A stretch of 13,931 bases of DNA. It comes from PNKC01 sp039917655. GTDB taxonomy: Bacteria; Chloroflexota; Dehalococcoidia; Tepidiformales; Tepidiformaceae. Numbering within the stretch: the stretch's first letter is position 1; each line of letters starts with the position of its first letter. The position numbers and the translations under genes are program-made. The notes below the pieces were generated by a model that searched no databases, had not been told where the DNA came from, and saw nothing but the letters and a program-made list of their open reading frames with translations. The DNA lies in NCBI GenBank assembly GCA_039917655.1, contig JBDSJC010000115.1, forward strand, positions 1 through 13,931. The letters are read 5' to 3'. This document shows, in pieces, positions 6,985 to 13,915 of the stretch.

Positions 6985-8160
6985 ATGGAAGACGTCATTA
7001 TTGCCAGCGGTGTGCGCACCGCCATTGGCAAGTTCCAGGGATCGCTTTCGGAAGTTTCCGCCTCAGACCTCGCCGCCCACGTTATTCGAGAAGCAGTCTC
7101 CCGCGCGGGCATAGCGCCTGAGAGTGTGGACCAGGTGATCATGGGGATCGTGGGCCAGGTGGCCGAGGACGCTTACCTTTCGCGCCACTCCACCGTGAAG
7201 GCTGGCCTCCCGATTTCGACCCCCGCGATGAACGTCAACCGCATCTGCGGCAGCGGCCTCGAAGCGATCAACTCCGCCTCGCGCCTCATTCAGAGCGGCG
7301 ACGCTGACGTTGTGGTTGCCGGCGGCGCCGAGAACATGACGCGCATGCCCTTCTACCTGCGCAAGGCGCGCTCCGGCTACCGCCTCGGCCACGACAGCAT
7401 CGAAGATGGCATCATCCACCTCCTCAGCGACCCCTTCCAGGGCTATCACATGGGGATCACGGCGGAGAACCTGGCCGATCAGTTCGAAGTGAGCCGCGCT
7501 GCACAGGACGAATTCTCGGCGGAGAGCCAGCGCCGCGCCCTCAACGCCATCGACCAGGGCTACTTCAAGGAGCAGATCGCCCCGCTGACCGTCAAGGTCG
7601 GCCGCGAGGAGAAGGTGTTCGACACCGACGAGTACCCTCGCGCGACCACCGCTGAAGTGCTTTCGAAAATGCGCCCGGCGTTCAAGGAAGGCGGCTCGGT
7701 AACGGCTGGCAACGCAAGCGGGATCAACGACGGCGCCTCCGCGCTCGTCTTGATGTCCGCGAGCAAGGCGAAGGAACTCGGCGCCAACGCCCGCATGCGC
7801 GTGGTCGCCCGCGCCGAATCTGGCGTGGACCCGGCAATCATGGGCAGCGGCCCGATCCCAGCGATCCGCAAGGTGCTCGCCAGGGCGCAGATGACCCTCG
7901 ACCAGATCGACGTCATCGAGCTGAACGAAGCGTTCGCCAGCGTCTCGTGCGCCTGTGCCAGCGAACTCTCGCTGGACCCAGCGAAGGTCAACCCGAACGG
8001 CGGCGCCATCGCCCTCGGCCATCCGGTGGGCGCGACCGGCGCAATCCTGACGGTGAAGTTGATGCACGAACTCGAGCGGACGGGCGGACGCTTCGGCATC
8101 GTTAGTCTCTGCATCGGCGGCGGCCAGGGGATCGCCACGATCTTCGAACGGGTCAGTTAG
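6985..8160 (+). CDS. Acetyl-CoA C-acetyltransferase (thiolase II)
   Basis: This full-length 391-residue thiolase condenses two acetyl-CoA to acetoacetyl-CoA, or runs in reverse in fatty-acid or ketone-body degradation. It is cytosolic. The nucleophile Cys88 lies in NVNRICGSGLEAI. ELNEAFAS carries the NEAF motif, GGAIALGHPVGATGA contains His346, and SLCIGGGQG contains the acid/base Cys376. All the diagnostic motifs are intact, and the length is typical of AtoB/PhaA/ThlA-type enzymes. A biosynthetic versus degradative role cannot be told from sequence, and no phaB, hbd or mevalonate gene is nearby. ATG 6985 is preceded by AGGA at about eight bases. The gene seems monocistronic. Its TAG is immediately followed by the stop of the convergent BNR gene. 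Confidence 0.96.
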   Translation: MEDVIIASGVRTAIGKFQGSLSEVSASDLAAHVIREAVSRAGIAPESVDQVIMGIVGQVAEDAYLSRHSTVKAGLPISTPAMNVNRICGSGLEAINSASRLIQSGDADVVVAGGAENMTRMPFYLRKARSGYRLGHDSIEDGIIHLLSDPFQGYHMGITAENLADQFEVSRAAQDEFSAESQRRALNAIDQGYFKEQIAPLTVKVGREEKVFDTDEYPRATTAEVLSKMRPAFKEGGSVTAGNASGINDGASALVLMSASKAKELGANARMRVVARAESGVDPAIMGSGPIPAIRKVLARAQMTLDQIDVIELNEAFASVSCACASELSLDPAKVNPNGGAIALGHPVGATGAILTVKLMHELERTGGRFGIVSLCIGGGQGIATIFERVS

Positions 8161-9156
8161 CTAGCCGGTCGTCCACGACGCTCCCCCGTCGTGGCTCCGG
8201 TAGACCCGGCCAACCCGGTCGCTACCAACCGCGACGACCATCACGTCGTTTGCGTCCCGCGGATTGGCGCCGGTGACCAGTACCTGTCCAGCCTTAGGAA
8301 GCGGCCGGTCTATCCATGTTGCTCCCCCATCGCGGGATACCAGCAGGCTGGAATCCGTGCCGGCGTACACGATGTTCGGGTCAACTCCCTGTGTAGCTAC
8401 ACTGAGCAAGCCGCCCGGCAGTTTGGCGGTCGCTTTGAAGCTTGCCCCGCCGTCGTCGCTGCGAAGCAAACCGCCGCTCATGCTCGCGAGGTAGACGCGC
8501 CCCCCGGTGGAGGCGGCAACTTGCATGATGTCTCCAGGAAGCACCTGGTCGTTCGTCTTCTTCCAGGTCTGGCCGGCATCCTCGCTGCGAAACAGTCCTT
8601 GGCCCACGACGTGGGCATAGAGCACCGGGGCCGGGTCGGGAGAGACCGCCATCCCGTGGATGTCCGTGCCCGGAAGCGGGGGTTTCAGACTGGTCCATGT
8701 CTTCCCCGCATCGGTGCTGCGAAAGAACGTGCCATGACCTGCGGCGAAGGCGAGGTTGGGGTCCGTCGTCGAAATGCCCATGCCCATCGCGTCGTCGGTG
8801 TTGGCAGCGAGGTTCGTTTTCGCCCAGGTGCGACCGCCATCCGTGCTGCGCAGGACCCCTCCGTGGTGACCATAGAGCACGAGTTGGGGGTCAGCGGGGC
8901 TGATCGCCATGGAGTGGAAGTCCGGCGTCCTTATCTCCGAGAGCGCCGCGCCCGTTGAAGCGCCTCCCGCAGCCGGCGCAGGAGCGGTCGCGCTGGTGCT
9001 GCCCGAGCCGCCTCGGGTGAGCAGGACTGCTGCGAAAAGGCCGGCCGCAAGGAGTGCAACCGCACCCACGACGGCCCATCTACGCCGGTGGCCGTGCTTG
9101 GTGGCTGGCCTGCGAGCACCGGGCCGGATCGACCGCCCACGGCTCCGAGCGGTCAA
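8161..9156 (-). CDS. Membrane-anchored BNR/Asp-box beta-propeller protein
   Basis: This 331-residue protein has a basic N-terminus, one transmembrane anchor (about 27-47) and a Ser/Ala/Pro linker. The outer domain carries six Asp-box repeats: STDGGRTW (104), STDAGKTW (147), SEDAGQTW (191), SDDGGASF (233), SRDGGATW (274) and SHDGGASW (321). The repeats are about 41-47 residues apart, so it should form a sialidase/Ycf48-like propeller. It resembles proteins annotated as F510_1955-family glycosylhydrolase (from memory). No sialidase arginine triad or nucleophile is evident, so binding or assembly is as likely as catalysis. The TTG start (9154-9156) sits in a TTGA overlap with the upstream stop, which supports the start choice. 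The stop codon abuts that of the thiolase with no spacer. It ends directly after the last Asp box. Confidence 0.88.
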   Translation of the reverse strand: MTARSRGRSIRPGARRPATKHGHRRRWAVVGAVALLAAGLFAAVLLTRGGSGSTSATAPAPAAGGASTGAALSEIRTPDFHSMAISPADPQLVLYGHHGGVLRSTDGGRTWAKTNLAANTDDAMGMGISTTDPNLAFAAGHGTFFRSTDAGKTWTSLKPPLPGTDIHGMAVSPDPAPVLYAHVVGQGLFRSEDAGQTWKKTNDQVLPGDIMQVAASTGGRVYLASMSGGLLRSDDGGASFKATAKLPGGLLSVATQGVDPNIVYAGTDSSLLVSRDGGATWIDRPLPKAGQVLVTGANPRDANDVMVVAVGSDRVGRVYRSHDGGASWTTG

Positions 9157-9491
9157 CGCTTCGCTTCAGCGGGCACGCCATGCGAGGCACGCTCTGCCGG
9201 CTCCGCGGCGAGCTGGGCTTCCACCTGTCGCCGCTCTTCGGAGAGCTGCGACAAACGTTCCTGCAACTCTTGTTGGGACTGACCCGTGACCTTCTCCCCG
9301 TTGTCCTTGCCGCCGTGCATCCCCCGCATGGCGAACATCATGGCGACCATTGAGAGCGGGCACGCCGCAAGCAACAGCAGAGGTAGGAAAGCGAGCGCAG
9401 CGCCGGGAGCGAGAACGAGGACCGCCGCTCCAACAATCCCGAGGAAAGCCAGTACTTTCCAATTGAAGCACATGCCGAGCATCGATTTCAT
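9153..9491 (-). CDS. Small two-helix membrane protein (DUF2933-like) with C-terminal coiled coil
   Basis: The frame is open from 9584, but the start chosen is ATG 9489-9491. It has GAGG five bases upstream and gives 112 residues. Residues 8-56 read CFNWKVLAFLGIVGAAVLVL, then an Ala/Leu-rich helix and ACPLSMVAMMFAMRGM. This pattern resembles the DUF2933 family ('C.NWKV...ACPLSM'), with two Cys (8 and 44) near the membrane. DUF2933-type proteins are often found beside heavy-metal resistance genes, as I recall. The tail (71-97, QSQQELQERLSQLSEERRQV) is a charged heptad-like coiled coil, probably cytoplasmic and for protein contact. Its stop overlaps the BNR gene by 4 nt (TTGA). It is the first gene of a two-gene operon, with a dyad operator candidate 26 nt upstream. 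Confidence 0.75.
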   Translation of the reverse strand: MKSMLGMCFNWKVLAFLGIVGAAVLVLAPGAALAFLPLLLLAACPLSMVAMMFAMRGMHGGKDNGEKVTGQSQQELQERLSQLSEERRQVEAQLAAEPAERASHGVPAEAKR

Positions 9492-9517
9492 AGAGACCTC
9501 GTGATACGGAAGTTCGC

Positions 9518-9536
9518 TACTACAAGGACGGTAGTA
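9518..9536 (-). promoter_or_regulatory. Operator candidate, TACTAC-N7-GTAGTA dyad (site 1)
   Basis: The minus strand reads TACTACCGTCCTTGTAGTA, a perfect 6-bp inverted repeat with a 7-nt spacer. It lies 26 nt before the ATG of the DUF2933-like gene. Site 2 at 11616-11634 matches it at 15 of 19 positions with the same spacing, including the asymmetric CCTT in the spacer. A -35-like TTGACG (9552-9557 on the minus strand) lies upstream, although the spacing to a -10 is poor. It probably binds a dimeric regulator, such as a BlaI/CopY-, MerR- or ArsR-type protein; no such gene is in the window. Confidence 0.55.
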
Positions 9537-9569
9537 TGCTGAGAGCCACCCCGTCAACGTGCGGCTTTG

Positions 9570-9588
9570 CCCGTTGTTGACCAACGGG
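9570..9588. repeat. Perfect 7-bp inverted repeat (hairpin)
   Basis: CCCGTTG-TTGAC-CAACGGG forms a 7-bp stem with a 5-nt loop in the divergent spacer. On the + strand it is followed by TTCGAATTTT, a short T-run. It could be a terminator-like element or another operator. No + strand gene ends just upstream of it. Confidence 0.45.
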
Positions 9589-9607
9589 TTCGAATTTTCT
9601 CAGGTCT

Positions 9608-9648
9608 GCGCGCCAAGACCGTCCGGAAGATGGTCTCTTGGCTGGCGC
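9608..9648. repeat. Imperfect long hairpin in the divergent spacer
   Basis: The left arm (9608-9620, GCGCGCCAAGACC) pairs with the right arm (9632-9648) in three blocks: AGACC/GGTCT, GCCA/TGGC and GCGC/GCGC. That is 13 base pairs with two 2-nt bulges on one side and an 11-nt loop. It is a possible structured leader or small RNA element, but it may be chance in GC-rich DNA. Confidence 0.3.
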
Positions 9649-9681
9649 GGACTACCATCACAAGGATCTCTCACGGACGTC

Positions 9682-9723
9682 TTGGACCAGTACACAGCCT
9701 TGCCATACTACGCCATGTCGTAG
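9682..9723 (+). promoter_or_regulatory. Promoter candidate with embedded dyad before the flippase-like gene (site 3)
   Basis: TTGGAC (9682-9687) and CATACT (9704-9709) are 16 nt apart, an acceptable sigma70 layout. The dyad CTACG-CCATGT-CGTAG (9708-9723) overlaps the -10 box. The sequence TACTAC-N8-GTAG resembles sites 1 and 2 but has one extra base in the spacer and lacks CCTT. The supposed start site would be about 65 nt before ATG 9785. Confidence 0.35.
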
Positions 9724-9784
9724 AAGATGGCTCAGCCGGATGCCGGTTGGTGGGACTCACGTGCGACGGGTGGTGCTCTGGCCG

Positions 9785-10915
9785 ATGTCCAATTTTTCTG
9801 TCACGCCGTCGGATGACAAGCTCAAGGTCTTTGGGTGGTTTGCCGTCTCCTTGCGGCTGTTCTCACGAAGTCTGCGAAGCGGATGGGTAGGGCAGTTCCT
9901 CGTGGCGACCGTACTAGTCGCTGTCGCCGCCACGCAGATAAGCCTGGAAGAGTTCGCACTTGCCTTTGCCGGGATCCGCTACGAATGGTTGGGCTTGGCC
10001 GGCCTCATCTACCTCGTCGGCCGCCTGATCAACGCCTGGGAATGGCAGATCCTGATCAAGCAAGTGGGCCGGGCGCCCCTCTTCGGCCTCCTGGGCGTGC
10101 TGCTTATCGGCACCCTTGTCAACGCTATCTTCCCGGCCAACCTGGGTGACGTCGCGAAGATCCAGATCGCGGCGAATCGCTACTCACTTTCGCGTGCGGG
10201 GCTGGTGGCGGGGCGCGGGGCCGAAGCCGTTGTGAACGGCGCCATATTCGTCTGTTTCGCGCTCGTCAGCGTTGCCCTGGTGGGCGGGGTGGGCACGTTT
10301 ACACTGCTCTGGCTGTTGGTCCCCAGCGCCGCCCTGTTCGTGGGGGCGGTGGCCCTCAGCCGCGCAATGTCTACGACGTTGCCGCAGTCCCGCGTCCTCG
10401 GCTTCGTTCCGAGACGGCTGCACACCTTCCTCGAACATCACTGGCCGAGGTTTCATGAGGGCCTGGATGCGCTCCGCAGCACCAGGGTCCTTCTCCGCCT
10501 TGGGCTGCTTGGCCTGATCGGCTGGACCATCGACATCGCCATCAGCTGGGCGTACGGCACCGCCTTTAATCTCGATCTCTCCCTGTCCGCTTACCTGGCG
10601 CTCACGGTGTTGCTCGCACTCATCACCACCTTCCCGATCACATTCGGCAACGTTGGTTCGTGGGAGTTCGGGATCGTCGGTGTGCTCGCTCTCTACGGCG
10701 TCCCCGCGGAGAGGGCGCTCGCCTTCGGTGTCGCCACCCACATGTTCATCACGATCCTCAACCTGGCCATCGGCCTGGTCGCCCTGGGTTGGATGCGCGT
10801 CAGTCTCCGCGATGTGTTGATGTGGCGGAAGTCCGTCCAGTTCAAGACGAGTTCACCCTCGATCCTTGAGAGCGTCCCGGTGCTTGTCCGAACACCCACA
10901 AGCGAGCTCCAATGA
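9785..10915 (+). CDS. Flippase-like integral membrane protein (LPG synthase TM / UPF0104 family)
   Basis: This 376-residue polytopic protein of the lysylphosphatidylglycerol-synthase transmembrane (AglD-like, PF03706) family has about eight hydrophobic segments. Its two conserved spots match the family: a mid-membrane NAIFPANLGDVAKIQIA (113-129, normally 'N..lPg..Gd..r') and a late ITFGNVGSWEFGIVGVLALY (285-304, normally 'P...G.lG..E'). Such proteins are linked to lipid or glycolipid transfer and flipping, but the substrate here is unknown. No MprF-type synthase domain is attached. The start chosen is ATG 9785; upstream in-frame GTGs (9761, 9770, 9773) cannot be excluded because no strong Shine-Dalgarno is seen. 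The gene ends in an ATGA overlap with the next, so the two are coupled. Confidence 0.85.
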   Translation: MSNFSVTPSDDKLKVFGWFAVSLRLFSRSLRSGWVGQFLVATVLVAVAATQISLEEFALAFAGIRYEWLGLAGLIYLVGRLINAWEWQILIKQVGRAPLFGLLGVLLIGTLVNAIFPANLGDVAKIQIAANRYSLSRAGLVAGRGAEAVVNGAIFVCFALVSVALVGGVGTFTLLWLLVPSAALFVGAVALSRAMSTTLPQSRVLGFVPRRLHTFLEHHWPRFHEGLDALRSTRVLLRLGLLGLIGWTIDIAISWAYGTAFNLDLSLSAYLALTVLLALITTFPITFGNVGSWEFGIVGVLALYGVPAERALAFGVATHMFITILNLAIGLVALGWMRVSLRDVLMWRKSVQFKTSSPSILESVPVLVRTPTSELQ

Positions 10916-11592
10916 CTTCTTTCCGAGGCAAACTCTACCAAACGCTGAGCCTGGCCTACTACTACGTATTCGTGGCTCCTCTCGGGCGAGGAATGCATCG
11001 CACGCCAAAGTCGTGGGATGCGCAGTACCGTTCGGGCTACTGGGAGATCTTTCGGACCACGGCTGAGATGCCCCGGTACGCCATTATCGCTTCACATATC
11101 CAGCGCTGGAAATCCGATCCAGTAGTCCTGGATGTTGGTTGCGGATATGGGCAACTGTTCAACGAACTGGGATCATCGACAGTCAATAGCTATGTCGGCA
11201 TCGATCTATCGCCTGAAGCGATCGGCATGGCGCAATTGAAGCAGTACCCCAACGCATCGTTCATTGTGGCGAATGTTGACGAATGGCAGAGCGACTGTAA
11301 ATTCGACATTATCGTATTCAACGATGTCCTCTACTATTTGCGCCTGCCAGTCGATACGCTCGAGCGCTATCAGCAGATGCTCTCTCCCGGAGGCGTAATG
11401 ATCGTTGCTATGTTCCGGCACAGGAATACGATGGTCATCTGGAAAAACATCGCCCGGCGCTTCGACGTGGCGGACCCCATCGAGGTAAGGAACGCCAAGG
11501 GCGAACTGACGGATATCAGGATCGTGACCAGCCGGTTGGCGGCACAGCCGTCTCGGTCAGCGACCCTGCCACAGGTGAAGACTCTGCCCTAG
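10912..11592 (+). CDS. Class I SAM-dependent methyltransferase, coupled to the flippase-like gene
   Basis: This 226-residue Rossmann-fold methyltransferase has motif I VVLDVGCGYGQLF (71-83), the acidic residue of motif II in YVGIDLS (Asp98), and motif IV-like FDIIVFNDVLYYL. SPGGVMIVAMF is the strand 5 region. The N-terminus (1-50) is basic and aromatic (TLSLAYYYVFVAPLGRGMHR) and could touch the membrane surface. The acceptor is unknown; such methyltransferases often act on lipid-linked sugars, quinones or small molecules. Translation starts at the ATG overlapping the flippase stop, so the two products likely share a pathway, perhaps methylation of a lipid or glycolipid that is then moved across the membrane (inference). 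The base composition is somewhat more AT-rich than its neighbours. Confidence 0.9.
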   Translation: MTSFRGKLYQTLSLAYYYVFVAPLGRGMHRTPKSWDAQYRSGYWEIFRTTAEMPRYAIIASHIQRWKSDPVVLDVGCGYGQLFNELGSSTVNSYVGIDLSPEAIGMAQLKQYPNASFIVANVDEWQSDCKFDIIVFNDVLYYLRLPVDTLERYQQMLSPGGVMIVAMFRHRNTMVIWKNIARRFDVADPIEVRNAKGELTDIRIVTSRLAAQPSRSATLPQVKTLP

Positions 11593-11615
11593 CGCCCGCT
11601 GGCCCATTCGCGAAT

Positions 11616-11634
11616 TACTACACACCTTGTAGTC
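11616..11634 (+). promoter_or_regulatory. Operator candidate, TACTAC-N7-GTAGT dyad (site 2)
   Basis: The + strand reads TACTACACACCTTGTAGTC. ACTACA (11617-11622) and TGTAGT (11628-11633) form a perfect 6-bp inverted repeat with a 5-nt spacer. It matches site 1 (9518-9536 read on the minus strand) at 15 of 19 positions, and both sites lie roughly 30 nt before a start codon. It sits in the 73-nt gap before the His-rich protein gene, where no other promoter hexamers are clear. Confidence 0.55.
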
Positions 11635-11665
11635 TCCATCCGTCCACTCGTGATCGAGGACCCTC

Positions 11666-12430
11666 ATGCCAAAAACGCAATCCAACCGACCAGCCCCAGT
11701 TTCGGCCACAGTTTCGCCTCCGCAATACGCCGGCCGCAGGCTGTTCTCCCCCCGGTTCACGTTGCCGGTGCTCGCGCTGGCGACGATGGCCGCCGTGATT
11801 CTCGCCGTCCTCCTGGCGCTCGGCGTCAACGGCAAACTGAGCCAGTCTCTGACGGTCACTACCTGCCAGGCGGGAACGCCCGGGTGCGCCCTGCGGGCTC
11901 CTACCCACGTCCACGCAAACGTCGGGCTGGTCATCCGCGGCCAACGCTTCGACTTCAACCAGGGACAATTCCTTTCGGTGGAGGACAACGACCGCAGTGC
12001 CCTCGCGCATCTCCACGCCCCACGCTTCGACGTCGTTCACGTCCATCGCACGGGCACCACCTGGGATGAGTTTCTGCGCTCGATTGGCTTCGAGCTCACC
12101 GACCCCAGCCTGCCGGGAGTTGCCGCGGACAAGACGTGTCTGAAACTGCCCGATGGTCAGAAGCTGTGCGCCAGTAGTTCGGAATCGTTCAAGTTCTACG
12201 TCAACGGGGTCAAGATCGATAGCATTGCCGTCACCGAAATCAACGACCTCGACCGCGTCTTGGTCAGTTTTGGGAACGAAAGCGACGAAGCCGTGGCCGG
12301 TCAACAGCTCAGTTTCACTGGCGACGATGCCTGCATCCCGTCAGAGCGATGCAGGGACCGCATCCCCAAGACTGAAGAGCCCGAACCATGCACCAAGAGC
12401 AACAACACCTGCGTGAAACCTGGTGGATGA
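11666..12430 (+). CDS. Membrane-anchored His-rich 'HVH' extracytoplasmic protein, candidate metal binder
   Basis: This 254-residue protein has a short cytoplasmic N-terminus, one transmembrane helix (about 33-53) and an outer domain. The outer domain has three paired-histidine clusters: HVHANVGLVI (His81, His83), AHLHAPRF (His115, His117) and VVHVHRTG (His125, His127). A WDEFLRSIGFEL helix follows, then strands like FKFYVNGVKI and DLDRVLVSFGNES. The order 'HVHA..I.G...HLH...HVH...WD..L...G' resembles a family I know as putative copper- or metal-binding proteins in Chloroflexota and archaea, but no function is established to my knowledge. Eight cysteines (67, 74, 158, 168, 223, 229, 242, 249) suggest disulfides. 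GAGG lies six to seven bases before the ATG. It is the first gene of a three-gene operon, with operator site 2 upstream. Confidence 0.75.
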   Translation: MPKTQSNRPAPVSATVSPPQYAGRRLFSPRFTLPVLALATMAAVILAVLLALGVNGKLSQSLTVTTCQAGTPGCALRAPTHVHANVGLVIRGQRFDFNQGQFLSVEDNDRSALAHLHAPRFDVVHVHRTGTTWDEFLRSIGFELTDPSLPGVAADKTCLKLPDGQKLCASSSESFKFYVNGVKIDSIAVTEINDLDRVLVSFGNESDEAVAGQQLSFTGDDACIPSERCRDRIPKTEEPEPCTKSNNTCVKPGG

Positions 12431-13244
12431 CACCTCTGGGCCGCTGTTTTGCGAGTACCGCCGGGCAGCCCCATCTGCGCCAACGGTTCTCTTACTGCAC
12501 GGGCTGACCGCTTCTCACGTCAGCTGGCGCCCGATCGCTGACCGGCTGCCTGAGTTCAATCTCGTGATTCCCGACCTGCTCGGTTTCGGCGCCTCTCCGA
12601 AGCCAGATTGTTCCTACGACCTCGAAACCCACTGCGCCGCGTTGCGGCCGATCGTCGAGCAGAGTGGGCCGGCGGTGGTCGTCGGCCACAGCATGGGTGC
12701 CGTCGTCGCCCTGGGCCTGGTTGCCCGCTACCCCAGTATCGCGACCGCCATCTTGATCAGCCCGACCCTTTTCGCGAACCACGCGGAGGCGGTCGAGCTG
12801 ATGCACTCGGCGCCGTTGATGCAAAGAATGACCGTCCGCTGGACAGGCTTGGCGCACCTCGCCTGCTCGGTGGCCTGCGCGCTACGGCCGTTGACGAAGA
12901 CAATCGCGCCGTTCCTGGTCCGTGACCTGCCTCCCGATGTGGTCCGTGCGGGCTTCGACCACACCTGGACTTCTTACTCTCGCAGCCTTGCCGAATTGGT
13001 TGTCTCTGGCTTGGGTCCGCGCCTGCTCGCCAGCCACGGCTCCAGAGCGGTGCTTATCCACGGCCTCAAGGATCCGACCGTTCCGCTGGAACTGGCCCTG
13101 CGGTATCGCTCCTTGGTGGCGCGCTTCGAGACCGTCGAGGGCGACCATGAGGCCCTTCTCAAGAATCCCGAGCCCATCGCCCATATCATCCAAGAAGTAG
13201 CGCAAGCGCCCGCCGCGCTGTCCGACCTCACCCCAGGAGACTAG
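12423..13244 (+). CDS. Alpha/beta hydrolase
   Basis: This 273-residue alpha/beta-fold hydrolase lacks a signal peptide. It shows the oxyanion HG (VLLLHGLTASHVSW, 26-27), a GFGASPK turn, the nucleophile elbow VVGHSMGAVVA (Ser90), Asp217 in IHGLKDPTVPLE, and His242 in EGDHEALLKNPE. The catalytic triad is complete. A cap region spans about residues 115-190. The substrate is unknown; esterase, epoxide-hydrolase-like or C-C hydrolase activity are all possible. The GTG start (12423) overlaps the preceding gene by 8 nt. The nearer ATG at 12427 is in the wrong frame. It is followed with 2 nt spacing by the METTL7-like gene, so all three genes are probably one transcript. Confidence 0.93.
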   Translation: MDDTSGPLFCEYRRAAPSAPTVLLLHGLTASHVSWRPIADRLPEFNLVIPDLLGFGASPKPDCSYDLETHCAALRPIVEQSGPAVVVGHSMGAVVALGLVARYPSIATAILISPTLFANHAEAVELMHSAPLMQRMTVRWTGLAHLACSVACALRPLTKTIAPFLVRDLPPDVVRAGFDHTWTSYSRSLAELVVSGLGPRLLASHGSRAVLIHGLKDPTVPLELALRYRSLVARFETVEGDHEALLKNPEPIAHIIQEVAQAPAALSDLTPGD

Positions 13245-13246
13245 TT

Positions 13247-13915
13247 GTGCCAAACCCTCGTGACGGCAGTCTGTCAGCAACATCCACTTCGGGCGGCCGA
13301 GCGGAGCGATTTAGGAGCCATCGTGCGTTCGCCGCGATCTGGGACCAGGCGACCAAACGCGAGAGTAGGGCCGAGCAGCAGTTGCGGCGGGAGGCTGCCG
13401 CAAGAGTCGCCGGCCGTCTATTGGAACTGGGCGTTGGCGTCGGCGCGAACTGGCCGTATCTCGCGGAGACCCTGGAGTACGAGGGCGTGGAACCCGATAT
13501 CCACATGCTCCGCCGAGCCCGGCGACGCGCGGCGAGCATGGGCCGCACTCTCTCGCTGAAGCGCGCACGCGCGGAGGCCCTCCCATTCGAGGCTGAGACG
13601 TTCGATACCGTGCTGGTGACGTTCACCTTGTGCACGGTTCAAGATCCCGCCAGCGCGCTCTCTGAAGTGATGAGGGTGCTAAAGCCGGGTGGCGCGCTGG
13701 TCTTCGTCGAGCACGTTCGGCCGGACGGAACAGTATCGGGTTGGCTCATGGATCGCGTCACGCCAGCGTGGCAACGATTAGCAGGCGGCTGTCAGCCAAA
13801 CAGGAAAACTGCCGACACAATCGTCCAGGCCGGTTTCGAGGTTGAGAGCATGGATCGTCGGCGAGCGAACGGTCTGCCGATGATCAGCGGGGTCGCCCGC
13901 AAGGCTTCGCGCTGA
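13247..13915 (+). CDS. METTL7-like class I SAM-dependent methyltransferase
   Basis: This 222-residue methyltransferase has SAM motif I RLLELGVGVGANWPYL (57-72), acidic Glu82 (GVEPD), FDTVLVTFTLCTVQDP (119-134), RVLKPGGALVFVEHV (143-157) and the late LAGGCQPNR (178-186). The combination of 'LC.V.DP..AL.E..RVLKPGG...F.EHV' with 'W..LAGGC..NR' is typical of METTL7/TMT1-like proteins. The human members methylate thiols, including hydrogen sulfide-type substrates; bacterial relatives are mostly uncharacterised, and a phospholipid-type acceptor is also possible. The membrane helix of the human proteins is not seen here. The GTG start has AGGAGA seven bases upstream, within the end of the hydrolase gene. 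It is the third gene of the operon. Confidence 0.9.
   Translation: MPNPRDGSLSATSTSGGRAERFRSHRAFAAIWDQATKRESRAEQQLRREAAARVAGRLLELGVGVGANWPYLAETLEYEGVEPDIHMLRRARRRAASMGRTLSLKRARAEALPFEAETFDTVLVTFTLCTVQDPASALSEVMRVLKPGGALVFVEHVRPDGTVSGWLMDRVTPAWQRLAGGCQPNRKTADTIVQAGFEVESMDRRRANGLPMISGVARKASR

Larger units (their letters stand above)
9492..9784. other. Divergent intergenic region carrying several dyads
   Basis: About 293 nt separate the minus-strand DUF2933-like gene and the + strand flippase-like gene. The spacer holds the operator-like dyad at 9518-9536, a hairpin at 9570-9588, an imperfect hairpin at 9608-9648, and a promoter-like stretch with another dyad at 9682-9723. No protein-coding gene is convincing: the frame open from 9638 is in phase with the flippase gene, but its N-terminal extension looks non-coding. 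Confidence 0.5.

Noticed and set aside
9492..9584. N-terminal extension of the DUF2933-like protein (31 extra residues)
   Set aside because: It would span operator site 1. ATG 9491 has GAGG at proper spacing and starts right before the conserved C-NWKV segment.
9577..9620. TTCGAAT preceded by CGGG and followed further on by CCA, resembling a tRNA T-arm
   Set aside because: The T-stem would need several G-T pairs and a mismatch, and no acceptor or anticodon stem could be built at the right distances.
9638..9784. N-terminal extension of the flippase-like protein (49 extra residues)
   Set aside because: The segment is rich in His, Arg, Trp and Thr with no hydrophobic start and covers the promoter-like and dyad sequences; ATG 9785 is more plausible.
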